This document shows positions 1 through 5,940 of a stretch of 6,293 nucleotides of DNA, piece after piece. The position numbers were made by a program, and so were the translations under genes. Source of the stretch: Prevotellaceae bacterium (GTDB lineage Bacteria; Bacteroidota; Bacteroidia; Bacteroidales; UBA932); NCBI GenBank assembly GCA_031259805.1, contig JAIRKX010000117.1, forward strand, positions 1 through 6,293. Direction: 5' to 3'. Every line of letters starts with the position of its first letter. Within the stretch, counting starts at the first letter, position 1. Under the pieces are notes generated by a model, which was not told the origin of the DNA, ran no database searches, and saw nothing but the letters and a program-made list of their open reading frames with translations.

Positions 1-68
1 TGGATTCTACCAACATAGCGAGCCTAACGGCACGCTTCTTTATTTTCATTCCGGTTAAAACCGACGGC

Positions 69-136
69 AATAATTGTTCACCCTTTCACCTTTTCACCGC
101 GCGTAGCGCACTTCACCTTCTCACCTAATAATTGTT
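69..136. repeat. TTCACC array between 10-bp direct repeats
   Basis: TTCACC occurs at 77-82, 85-90, 93-98 and 112-117, with a variant TCTCACC at 119-125. The first three copies have an exact 8-bp period. The array is bracketed by the 10-bp direct repeat aataattgtt at 69-78 and 127-136. This is seen directly. The function is unknown; it could be an intergenic repeat family or replication slippage. Confidence 0.5.
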
Positions 137-137
137 A

Positions 138-184
138 ATTCATTGTTCCCCGTGGGGGCTCCTCGCCATGACGGAGCAATGAAT
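138..184. repeat. Imperfect 12-bp inverted repeat
   Basis: Bases 138-149 (attcattgttcc) pair with 173-184 (ggagcaatgaat) with a single G-T wobble, enclosing a GC-rich 23-base loop. An alternative inner pairing, ccgt 150-153 with acgg 171-174, is also possible. There is no following T-tract on either strand, so it is not a classical intrinsic terminator. It may be a mobile intergenic repeat, or the end of an upstream transcript beyond the window. Confidence 0.45.
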
Positions 185-344
185 CACCTCATCATTACAT
201 CATCACATATGTATTGGATGCGTCAGCCCTGCCTTAGTAGGGTATAGCACACATTGTAGAATGAAAATTTTACAGCGGCAAAAGCAATAATTTTCCGATA
301 AACGGAACAGACAGCCCAAAATACCGTGCAGAAATTACTCAACT

Positions 345-378
345 CTGCGCAGGAATCGACAATTCCTGCGCAGGAATT
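345..378. repeat. Duplicated palindromic site, 21-bp spacing
   Basis: The 12-mer ctgcgcaggaat occurs at 345-356 and again at 366-377, exactly 21 bp apart, or about two helical turns. The second copy sits inside an 18-bp perfect palindrome, aattcctgcgcaggaatt (361-378). The first copy keeps the ctgcgcag core and right arm but has lost the left arm. It lies about 135 bp upstream of the ldcA promoter box. It could be an operator for a dimeric regulator or a dispersed repeat; the sequence alone does not decide. Confidence 0.5.
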
Positions 379-510
379 TGCCATGTACCGACAGGTTTTT
401 ATCTTTAAAATTAGCGTTTTACAAAAAAATACCGAAAATTGTGAGGAAATAGCCCTACATTTCTTTTCCGAAACGCTTTTATAGCGCAAAACCGGCCGTT
501 ACTTTATTTG

Positions 511-518
511 TATCTTTG
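511..518 (+). promoter_or_regulatory. ldcA -7 box TATCTTTG
   Basis: TATCTTTG matches the Bacteroidota sigma-ABfr -7 consensus TAnnTTTG exactly. No clear TTTG -33 element is seen at about 19 bp upstream. The box ends 19 bases before the ATG at 538. The VanX-like gene has almost the same arrangement (20 bases), which supports 538 as the start and a very short 5' leader of about 10-15 nt. Confidence 0.6.
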
Positions 519-537
519 TGTTAAAATTATGATGAAT

Positions 538-1476
538 ATGGTACAACCGCCTTATTTAAAAAAAAACGATACGATTACAATCGTCGCGCCGGCCGGCAGA
601 ATCAACGGCGCGCATATCGCCAATGCGATCAAACACCTTCGCCGTTGGGGATTTCGGACGAAGATCGGCGACCATGCGACGGACGCTTACTACGGCTTAG
701 CGGGCGTTGACGAGCATCGTTGCGTCGACTTGCAAGCGGCTATTGACGACCCGAAAACGTCGGCGATTCTATGTGCGCGCGGGGGGTACGGCTGTGGACG
801 CATTGTAGATTGGGTCGATTTCTCGCCCCTGCTAACCACCCCAAAATGGCTCATCGGATTCAGCGATATAACCGTCCTCCACGCACGCCTGCAGCGGATA
901 GGCCTGCAAAGCATTCATGGCGTCATGCCAAAATATTTCCCCACTTCTACCAACGGCCACGAGAGCGCCAAGTCGTTACGACAAGCGCTGACCGGAAGGC
1001 TGCAAAGCTATACCGTACCGCCGCATGTATTGAACAAGCCGGGGACGGCGCGGGGCGTCCTGCGGGGCGGTAACTTGTCGATTCTGGCCAACATCGCCGC
1101 TACGCCCGACGATATAGCGCCCGACGGCGCGATCCTGTTTATCGAAGAAACGGATGAAAGCCCCTATACCATCGACCGCATGATGAACAACCTGCAACGT
1201 AGCGGTAAACTCCGGCGGGTGGCCGGAGTCATCGTCGGGCAGTTTACGAATATAAAAAAAGACCCCATTATGCCCTTCTCCAAAGAGGTCTATAAACTGC
1301 TCGCCCCCTACCTGAGCCACCTGGCCGTGCCGGTTTGCTACGGCTTTCCTGCCGGCCACGGCGAGCCGAATTATGCCCTGTATTTAGGTCGTGAAGTGGT
1401 GCTGGAGGTGTCCGGCAAAAGAGCCCCTATCACAGGAAAAGCGCCGAAAGCGGAAACACGAATCTATTATATATAA
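538..1476 (+). CDS. ldcA: LD-carboxypeptidase (LdcA/MccF family, peptidase S66)
   Basis: Cytoplasmic serine peptidase of family S66. The best-known members remove the terminal D-Ala from murein tetrapeptides by cutting the L,D-bond to the diamino acid, a step in peptidoglycan recycling; MccF members instead cleave microcin C-type conjugates. The 312-residue length fits the family. All three expected catalytic positions are visible (numbered from the 538 start): the nucleophile Ser109 in IGFSD, Glu203 in LFIEE, and His274 in GFPAGHGEPNY. The ARGGYG motif (residues 80-85) is also present. No signal peptide is seen, which fits a cytosolic enzyme. The frame is open back to a TTG at 508, but that stretch contains the promoter box. 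ATGs at 529, 532 and 538 are possible; 538 gives the family-like MVQPPYLKK start. recX follows 20 bp downstream, probably on the same mRNA. The murein-recycling role is favoured over MccF-type immunity but is not proven. Confidence 0.93.
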   Translation: MVQPPYLKKNDTITIVAPAGRINGAHIANAIKHLRRWGFRTKIGDHATDAYYGLAGVDEHRCVDLQAAIDDPKTSAILCARGGYGCGRIVDWVDFSPLLTTPKWLIGFSDITVLHARLQRIGLQSIHGVMPKYFPTSTNGHESAKSLRQALTGRLQSYTVPPHVLNKPGTARGVLRGGNLSILANIAATPDDIAPDGAILFIEETDESPYTIDRMMNNLQRSGKLRRVAGVIVGQFTNIKKDPIMPFSKEVYKLLAPYLSHLAVPVCYGFPAGHGEPNYALYLGREVVLEVSGKRAPITGKAPKAETRIYYI

Positions 1477-1496
1477 AACACCCGGCGCCCACACCC

Positions 1497-1973
1497 ATGG
1501 AAAAAAACAACACCTCCCCAACGCATCTGTTACGCCGATTGCAGCGGATATGCAGCCGTAGCGAAAAATGCCCGTCCGACATCCGGCGCAAACTCGCCGA
1601 ATGGGGCGTCCCTACACACGAAGCCGACGGCTTCCTCACACACCTGCAAGCGCAGGGATTTGTCGACGTCGCCCGCTATGCACGGGCTTTTGTACGCGAC
1701 AAGCACCGGCTGGAGCACTGGGGCGCGCGCAAAATAAAGGCGGCATTGCAGGCAAAAAAAATCCCGGAGGACACCATTACCGAAGCCCTGCGGGAAATAG
1801 ACAACACCCAGTCGCTCCATACGCTCATCCGCCTGCTGCAACGGAAAAACGCCACCCTGCGAACTACCTCCGACATTGAGCTAAAGATCAAACTGTGGCA
1901 ATTCGCCCTCCGCAAAGGCTACGACGCAAAAGACATCGGCGCGGCAATGCATGCCGTAATGCCTAAGCGCTAA
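1497..1973 (+). CDS. recX: Regulatory protein RecX
   Basis: RecX binds RecA filaments and limits or modulates recombinase activity in the cytoplasm. The 158-residue length is normal for the family. The N-terminal segment CSRSEKCPSDIRRKL (19-33) and the central GFVDVARYARAFVRDK (54-69), followed by HWGARKIKAAL (74-84), match the family pattern. A C-terminal helical unit, KLWQFALRKGYDAKDI (132-147), completes the series of three-helix repeats. The protein is basic and mostly helical, with no signal or membrane segment. The ATG at 1497 lies 20 bp after the ldcA stop with no separate promoter or Shine-Dalgarno site, so co-transcription with ldcA is likely. recA is not in the window. A strong hairpin begins 3 bp after the stop codon. 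Confidence 0.93.
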   Translation: MEKNNTSPTHLLRRLQRICSRSEKCPSDIRRKLAEWGVPTHEADGFLTHLQAQGFVDVARYARAFVRDKHRLEHWGARKIKAALQAKKIPEDTITEALREIDNTQSLHTLIRLLQRKNATLRTTSDIELKIKLWQFALRKGYDAKDIGAAMHAVMPKR

Positions 1974-1975
1974 AG

Positions 1976-2019
1976 CAACCGTCCGCTTTTCGTTGTGGCA
2001 CACGAAAAGCGGACGGTTG
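1976..2019 (+). terminator. Perfect 17-bp stem-loop after recX
   Basis: Bases 1976-1992 (caaccgtccgcttttcg) pair without mismatch with 2003-2019, leaving a 10-base loop. It lies 3 bp after the recX stop and 52 bp from the stop codon of the convergent surface-protein gene. No T-tract follows on either strand, so termination may be Rho-aided, or the stem may protect the 3' ends of both converging transcripts. The position strongly suggests a transcript end; the mechanism is inferred. Confidence 0.7.
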
Positions 2020-2070
2020 AATAGTCGCCCATACGGAAATACGGGCAAAGGGCGTTATAATCGACTTACA

Positions 2071-4461
2071 TCAGGGGGCGACGTCTTTCACGCAACGCAG
2101 GGCAAATCCAAGTCTCTTGTCTGCAGTCACAGCCGGATGCAATGCTGCCTCATCTTCCCTTACATCCGCAGCATAAGCAGTCCATAAATCATAGTCGGAA
2201 ATAGACCAGTATTCGCCGAACTCGTCCCTTGGCGTAGGCGTTAATGTGCCGTCCACGTCGGCATACTGACCGAATTCCCACCAGCTTGTATTGCCGAGGC
2301 TTCCCGATCCGCAGTTGCTTGTGCTGCCGTTGGCCATTTTACAGAAATCTTCCTTTGTCGGGACGCGCCATCCATTCGGGCATAGCACACTGGCATACTG
2401 CTGCACCATACACCAACTGAACACCTGGCCTGTCGGGTCGTTATTATCCCGGCAATCGGCTTGATACTGGCCATTGACATCCGTTCCGTTGTAGGTGGAT
2501 TTATTACAGTATGACATGAGTACCGACGCCGACATCACTATGCCATTCAGTGTATGCTCAGTGTTGGTCTTGAAACTCTGCGTGCCCAAATCGAGCGAAG
2601 ACGTGGCGCAGCCGGTGTGGTTCTTGTTGCAATCTATGGCATGGATGGTTCTACTTATGCTGTCGATACAACCGTTGCTGTTTTTCACCTTCACCCAAAC
2701 GGTTACGTCTCCGCTTTCGGGCATCTTGAAGGTGAAGGTATTGTTTGTGCTGTACGTGCATTCCGTATCGAGTACTTTGCAGTCGACGGCGCTGGGCTCG
2801 TCGTTACCGGCCTCGTAGGGGTTCCGGATGCAGGTGTTGCATACGACCGTGAAGCAATACTCCCCGCCGCCCGACGCCTCCAGCGTAACCGAATCGGCGG
2901 AGCAGGCCACCGTCGGCGCAAGGGTGAACGCGGGAACAGGTAGATCGTATACCGTTATACTTACTGGTTTCGAGTCGATACATCCTTCGCCAGTCTTTGC
3001 ATAGACGAAATAAGTGGTATCCTCCTTCGGGGAGATGGTCTTTGTAGTGAGACCATCCCACGAGTTCTGATCGCCGAAGCTATATGAGGTCACGTTGCCT
3101 GTTACGGTAAGCGTAGTACTATCGCCGAAGCAGATAGCGGCGGGCGAAGGCGTGAAGCTGTTTATTACCGGCAGCGGGTTGACTGTTATCGTTACTTTGG
3201 CCGAGTCGATACATCCTTTGTCGGTCTTTGCGTAGACGGTACAGATGGTATCCGCCTTCGGGGAGACGGTATACGTATTGTCTGTACCCCACACGGGCGG
3301 ATTGACGAAGCTATATGAAGTTGCGCCGGTAGCCGATACGGTAAGCTCAGTACTTTGGCCGAAGCAGATAGCGTCGGGCGAAGCCGTGAAGCTGGTTATT
3401 ACCGGCAGCGGGTTGACCGTTACCGTTACTTTGGCCGAGTCGATACATCCTTTGTCGGTCTTTGCATAGACGGTACAGATGGTATCCGCCTTCGGGGAGA
3501 CGGTATACGTATTGTCTGTATCCCACACGGGTGGATTGACGAAGCTATATGAAGTTGCGCCGGTAGCCGATACGGTAAGCACTGAACTTTGACCGTAGCA
3601 GATGGTGTCGGGCGAAGGCGTGAAGCTGTTTATTTCCGGCAGTGGGTGGACTGTTATCGTCGGCGTTATCGTAGCTTCAACCACGCATCCGCCGTCGTTT
3701 ATAACTCTAAGCTTATAGGTCTGGGTTGCTGTTGGGATAAAGGTGGTATCCGTCGATGTCGTCCATGCCGACCAGTCCGTACCGTTGTGGAAACTGTATG
3801 AGGCTGCTCCGGTAGCCGTAGCCGTAAGCGTAACTTCTTCGCCCGCGCAAAGGGTCGGCGTCGATGGGCTAAAGTTGCTGATGGAAGGTTTCTCTGGAAT
3901 AAGTCCGGGACAGCCGGTAGCGTCGGTGAGCGCATCAATACATCCGGTATATTCTCGTGTCTGTACGGTATTCGTATTGTTTACTATAAACGGCGGCGTA
4001 CCGTGCAGGTCGTAATGGCCTGCGCCCGGCGTAGCGGTAGCATTAGGTGGATAGTCGGTGGCGTAAGCGCACCAGTTGAATTTTTTGCCGTTCAGGTCGC
4101 TGCTGAGCGTAATGGTTACGGTAGAACTGAAGGGAACGGGGCCATGTCCGTCGAGATAAAACCCGCGTTCGGTCTGATAGGTAATCGTCCCGGCGCCGAC
4201 AATCTGGACGTTGGTAATGGAAGCCGGCGCCCACGGGCCAACGGTGTTTCCGGTAATCAACGCATAGTCAACGAATACCCATACGGTATCGCGATGGCGC
4301 GGTGGCGTGGGTGCGGTGTTCCAATAAACTTCAAAGGTAACGGTCGGTGGTGTAGCGTTGTAATCTACGCTGATACTACGTGTTTCGACCACTCTGGCGC
4401 CTTGTCCGAAAAGAGGGACAAGGAACAACAATGCTGTTATTAAAGAAAATAATTTTTTCAT
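2071..4461 (-). CDS. Secreted Ig/PKD-like repeat protein with C-terminal FISUMP domain
   Basis: Predicted exported surface protein of 796 residues; substrate or partner unknown. The N-terminus, MKKLFSLITALLFLVPLFGQ, is a classical signal peptide, probably cut near Gln20. An N-terminal all-beta region (about 21-190) is followed by Ig/PKD-like repeats at about 194-276, 277-354, 355-432, 433-508 and a diverged one at 509-609. Repeats share an (S/N)F-P-(L/I)C-G start, a SYSF core, SP(K)-DT and GCIDS. The C-terminal part (about 620-793) shows hallmarks of the Fibrobacter succinogenes major paralogous (FISUMP) domain: LCPNGWRVPTKEDFC (693-707), EYWSISDYD (750-758) and KRLGFALRCVKD (782-793). No type IX secretion C-terminal domain follows and the N-terminal signal has no lipobox, so the anchoring route is unclear. 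Neighbouring repeats with almost identical DNA suggest a recent duplication. An adhesion or structural role is an inference from the domain types. Confidence 0.88.
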   Translation of the reverse strand: MKKLFSLITALLFLVPLFGQGARVVETRSISVDYNATPPTVTFEVYWNTAPTPPRHRDTVWVFVDYALITGNTVGPWAPASITNVQIVGAGTITYQTERGFYLDGHGPVPFSSTVTITLSSDLNGKKFNWCAYATDYPPNATATPGAGHYDLHGTPPFIVNNTNTVQTREYTGCIDALTDATGCPGLIPEKPSISNFSPSTPTLCAGEEVTLTATATGAASYSFHNGTDWSAWTTSTDTTFIPTATQTYKLRVINDGGCVVEATITPTITVHPLPEINSFTPSPDTICYGQSSVLTVSATGATSYSFVNPPVWDTDNTYTVSPKADTICTVYAKTDKGCIDSAKVTVTVNPLPVITSFTASPDAICFGQSTELTVSATGATSYSFVNPPVWGTDNTYTVSPKADTICTVYAKTDKGCIDSAKVTITVNPLPVINSFTPSPAAICFGDSTTLTVTGNVTSYSFGDQNSWDGLTTKTISPKEDTTYFVYAKTGEGCIDSKPVSITVYDLPVPAFTLAPTVACSADSVTLEASGGGEYCFTVVCNTCIRNPYEAGNDEPSAVDCKVLDTECTYSTNNTFTFKMPESGDVTVWVKVKNSNGCIDSISRTIHAIDCNKNHTGCATSSLDLGTQSFKTNTEHTLNGIVMSASVLMSYCNKSTYNGTDVNGQYQADCRDNNDPTGQVFSWCMVQQYASVLCPNGWRVPTKEDFCKMANGSTSNCGSGSLGNTSWWEFGQYADVDGTLTPTPRDEFGEYWSISDYDLWTAYAADVREDEAALHPAVTADKRLGFALRCVKDVAP
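2938..3633 (-). repeat. Three tandem Ig-like repeat units, 78 codons each
   Basis: Within the surface-protein gene, units at 3400-3633 and 3166-3399 are each exactly 234 bp and differ at about 14 positions by hand alignment, roughly 94% identity, with uninterrupted identical runs of more than 50 bp. They encode 78 residues differing at 8 positions. The next unit (2938-3165) keeps the same start (INSFTPSP) but is much more diverged and two residues shorter. The pattern points to a recent in-frame duplication, and the number of copies could vary between strains. Confidence 0.85.
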
Positions 4462-4503
4462 GCTGTTGTATGAATAATAATGATAAATAGGATGGTATGG
4501 TGT

Positions 4504-4533
4504 AAAAAAAAGACTGCCCGTCTGTGTTCAGTC
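4504..4533 (-). terminator. Terminator-like hairpin in the surface-protein leader
   Basis: Read on the minus strand, gactg (4533-4529) can pair with cagtc (4516-4512) across a 12-base loop, followed at once by eight T residues. It sits between the predicted promoter (4601-4608) and the ATG (4461), so it would be in the 5' leader and might act as an attenuator. The stem is only 5 bp, so chance is a real alternative. Confidence 0.3.
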
Positions 4534-4600
4534 GGCCGTTCCTTAGTAGAAAGCATAGGGGGTTATTCCTCATCGTAAATACATCTGTTTTTTACGGCGG

Positions 4601-4608
4601 CAAAGATA
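4601..4608 (-). promoter_or_regulatory. Surface-protein gene -7 box TATCTTTG
   Basis: The plus-strand sequence caaagata is TATCTTTG on the minus strand, an exact match to TAnnTTTG. At the -33 position there is only a T-run (minus-strand ctttt, 4630-4626), not a clean TTTG. Transcription would start near 4595, giving a leader of about 130 nt before the ATG at 4461, much longer than for ldcA or the VanX-like gene. Confidence 0.6.
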
Positions 4609-4788
4609 GTAATATTTTTTGAATAAAAAGACACTGTCACGGAAAAAATATTTTTTTTGCGAGGATGCAAGAGAAAGGGGTGCCGGGCGCTGGGTAAAAG
4701 ATAGCCTGCGGGCATTGTCGGAAAGGAGATTTTTTGATTGCCGTAATTTTTCAGCGGAATAGGAAGACGCATTACGTAGCGGGGCGCG

Positions 4789-5523
4789 TCAGTCAATAAG
4801 TTGGTATCGTTGTCGTGCTTCGTCGAGCGAGCAGGCGTTAAAGTGCCACCATTCGCTTTTGACGGTTCGGAATCCCGCATCGGTCATTATTTTTCGCAGC
4901 AGTAAGCGGTTTTCTAATTCACGTGCGGTAATGCGACCGGTACGTACCAGCTCGTCTTCCTGGTCGGTATTGGCTTCGTAGCCGAAATAATCGTAGGGTG
5001 TTCCCATGTCCAGCGGGACGCCGGTACAGTCGACTAAAGTTAAGTCAACGGCCGCGCCGAAGTTGTGCATGCCGCCGCCTTTGCCCGGATTGGCTACGTA
5101 ATAGTCCCACTCCGTGCCTTTCACCATATTCCACATGTCCCATTGTACACTGACCGGCCGACCGGCATCATAAATTCTAAACGTCAAATCGGGGCGTTGT
5201 TTCTTCAGGGCTTTGTAAGCCGTGAGTAGCATTTGCGCCACATCGGGCTGCAGATAAGCGCGGCTGATATCCTCATACAAAACTTTTCCCATGAAATTAT
5301 ACGGCGTTGCATAGACCAACTGCACCATCATCCCTTCGTCGAGCGACGCCACATCTACCATACCGATCGCCGCCATTTCCGCATCTTTAGCCGGCCATTC
5401 GCCCGTCTGCTGCTGCGGACGGGCAGCGCAAGAGTCGGCAAGGAGCGTCGCTATAGCCGGCGACGGTTGGTTGCACGAAGCAAATAGAATACAAGCGAGA
5501 AATAGAATAAAAAAAGTATGCAT
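4789..5523 (-). CDS. VanX-like D-Ala-D-Ala dipeptidase, lipoprotein (peptidase M15D)
   Basis: Zinc metallopeptidase that would hydrolyse the D-Ala-D-Ala dipeptide in the cell envelope. The 244-residue protein begins with a hydrophobic signal ending in LFASC, a lipobox-like site with the lipidated Cys at 17, so it is probably an inner- or outer-membrane lipoprotein facing the periplasm. Family motifs are in order: YATPYNFMGKVLY (71-83), IYDAGRP with the conserved Arg122, GGMHNFGAAVDLTL (150-163) with zinc ligands His153 and Asp160, LDMGTPYDYFG (171-181), and EWWHF with catalytic Glu224 and zinc ligand His227. The spacings H-x6-D and E-x2-H match VanX. No vanH or vanA-type ligase is nearby, so a role in D-Ala peptide salvage or wall turnover (as for chromosomal DdpX/PcgL-type enzymes) is more likely than vancomycin resistance. 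It has its own promoter box at 5544-5551 and a very short leader. Confidence 0.92.
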   Translation of the reverse strand: MHTFFILFLACILFASCNQPSPAIATLLADSCAARPQQQTGEWPAKDAEMAAIGMVDVASLDEGMMVQLVYATPYNFMGKVLYEDISRAYLQPDVAQMLLTAYKALKKQRPDLTFRIYDAGRPVSVQWDMWNMVKGTEWDYYVANPGKGGGMHNFGAAVDLTLVDCTGVPLDMGTPYDYFGYEANTDQEDELVRTGRITARELENRLLLRKIMTDAGFRTVKSEWWHFNACSLDEARQRYQLID

Positions 5524-5543
5524 GATTTTCGTTTTTACTTTTG

Positions 5544-5551
5544 CAAAGATA
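5544..5551 (-). promoter_or_regulatory. VanX-like gene -7 box TATCTTTG
   Basis: Plus-strand caaagata at 5544-5551 reads TATCTTTG on the minus strand, an exact TAnnTTTG match. It lies 20 bases before the ATG at 5523, implying a leader of about 13 nt. No clean TTTG is seen at the expected -33 distance. A second, 7-of-8 match (CATCTTTG) lies further upstream at 5580-5587 and could be an alternative. Confidence 0.6.
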
Positions 5552-5606
5552 CGCGAAAAAGTGGAGTTATATTATGCCCCAAAGATGAAAAATGAAAGAA
5601 TCGGCG

Positions 5607-5795
5607 CTAAAGGTCTTGAGGCGGTCGTTCTGTCTTTTCGGGAATCAAACTAAATGCCAATAGAGCAATCAACATGACCATCATTAATACATCCTTCGTG
5701 CCGTACGTGCTATAATGTACAACGAAGTCGCCAATACAGCCGATAGTTATAACAAGCAACATAATCATTTTAGGCTTTTGAATATGCCGAACCAT
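5607..5795 (-). CDS. Possible small two-helix membrane protein, unrecognised
   Basis: A 62-codon frame whose product I do not recognise. It has a short basic N-terminus (MVRHIQKPK), a hydrophobic segment at about 10-26 (MIMLLVITIGCIGDFVV), a short polar linker (HYSTYGTKD), a second hydrophobic segment at about 36-51 (VLMMVMLIALLAFSLI) and a charged tail (PEKTERPPQDL). This two-helix hairpin layout is more protein-like than chance translation. A near-consensus -7 box, GATATTTG (7 of 8), lies at 5847-5840 on the same strand, about 45 bp before the ATG. The start is uncertain: Met10 (5768) is an alternative. A 13-codon frame beginning at 5806 (MKTKWFGIFKSLK) ends in a TGA that overlaps this Met10 ATG as ATGA. 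The VanX-like gene follows 83 bp downstream with its own promoter box. It could still be accidental. Confidence 0.45.
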   Translation of the reverse strand: MVRHIQKPKMIMLLVITIGCIGDFVVHYSTYGTKDVLMMVMLIALLAFSLIPEKTERPPQDL

Positions 5796-5839
5796 TTTGT
5801 TTTCATACTCAATATCCTTATCCTTCTACATAGGTTCTG

Positions 5840-5847
5840 CAAATATC
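5840..5847 (-). promoter_or_regulatory. Possible -7 box of small membrane ORF
   Basis: Minus-strand GATATTTG matches TAnnTTTG at 7 of the 8 positions, counting the two free ones. It lies at a sensible distance upstream of the ATG at 5795 (or 5806). In such A/T-rich sequence a near match is not rare, so this is weak support. Confidence 0.3.
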
Positions 5848-5940
5848 CTCGTTTTTCTTTTTCTCGCTATAAATTTATCGGGCAAAGAAGCTTGCCATAC
5901 TCCCTAAAAACCGGTTTGCCCTCCCTCTTATCGTTCTTTT

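Larger units (their letters stand above)
1..510. other. Intergenic region with short repeats, no supported gene
   Basis: No convincing coding region is visible in these 510 bases. The left half holds a small inverted repeat (cggtt-aa-aaccg, 52-63), a TTCACC-type array (69-136) and an imperfect inverted repeat (138-184), followed by a low-complexity run rich in ATCA/CATC (183-212). The right half is more A/T-rich and contains a duplicated, partly palindromic site (345-378) and the promoter box of the next gene (511-518). An 88-codon minus-strand frame crosses 223-489, but its cysteine-rich peptide and the DNA repeat inside it make it look accidental. Whatever gene lies to the left of the window is not visible. 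Confidence 0.6.
4462..4788. other. Intergenic gap between surface-protein and VanX-like genes
   Basis: This 327-bp gap holds the leader and promoter of the surface-protein gene (box at 4601-4608, hairpin at 4504-4533). An A/T-rich tract upstream of the box includes the 14-bp palindrome aaaaaatatttttt (4643-4656), which could work as an upstream promoter element. The remaining part (4660-4788) has mixed composition, with no clear terminator for the VanX-like gene. A weak 5-bp stem, gacgc/gcgtc (4766-4770 with 4786-4790), overlaps its stop codon. No additional gene is supported here. Confidence 0.55.

Noticed and set aside
69..136. TTCACC array as a CRISPR array
   Set aside because: The repeat unit is only 6-8 bp with no unique spacers of normal size, and no cas genes are in the window.
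223..489. 88-codon minus-strand frame upstream of ldcA
   Set aside because: The peptide is cysteine-rich and has no recognisable domain. Part of it simply translates the duplicated palindromic DNA repeat (NSCAG/DSCAE). There is no supporting promoter or signal, so it is treated as accidental.
976..1359. 127-codon minus-strand frame inside ldcA
   Set aside because: It lies wholly opposite a gene with complete catalytic motifs and shows no protein family features.
2495..4443. Several plus-strand open frames opposite the surface-protein gene (for example 2554-2943 and 4003-4443)
   Set aside because: They are antisense shadows of a strongly supported gene. Their products show no domain features, and several recur only because the DNA below is repetitive.
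4563..4880. 105-codon minus-strand frame across the end of the VanX-like gene
   Set aside because: It overlaps the conserved C-terminus of the dipeptidase in another frame and runs through A/T-rich promoter sequence.
4789..5523. VanX-like gene as part of a vancomycin-resistance cluster
   Set aside because: No vanH, D-Ala-D-Lac ligase, vanS or vanR gene is present. Chromosomal VanX-like dipeptidases are widespread without resistance.
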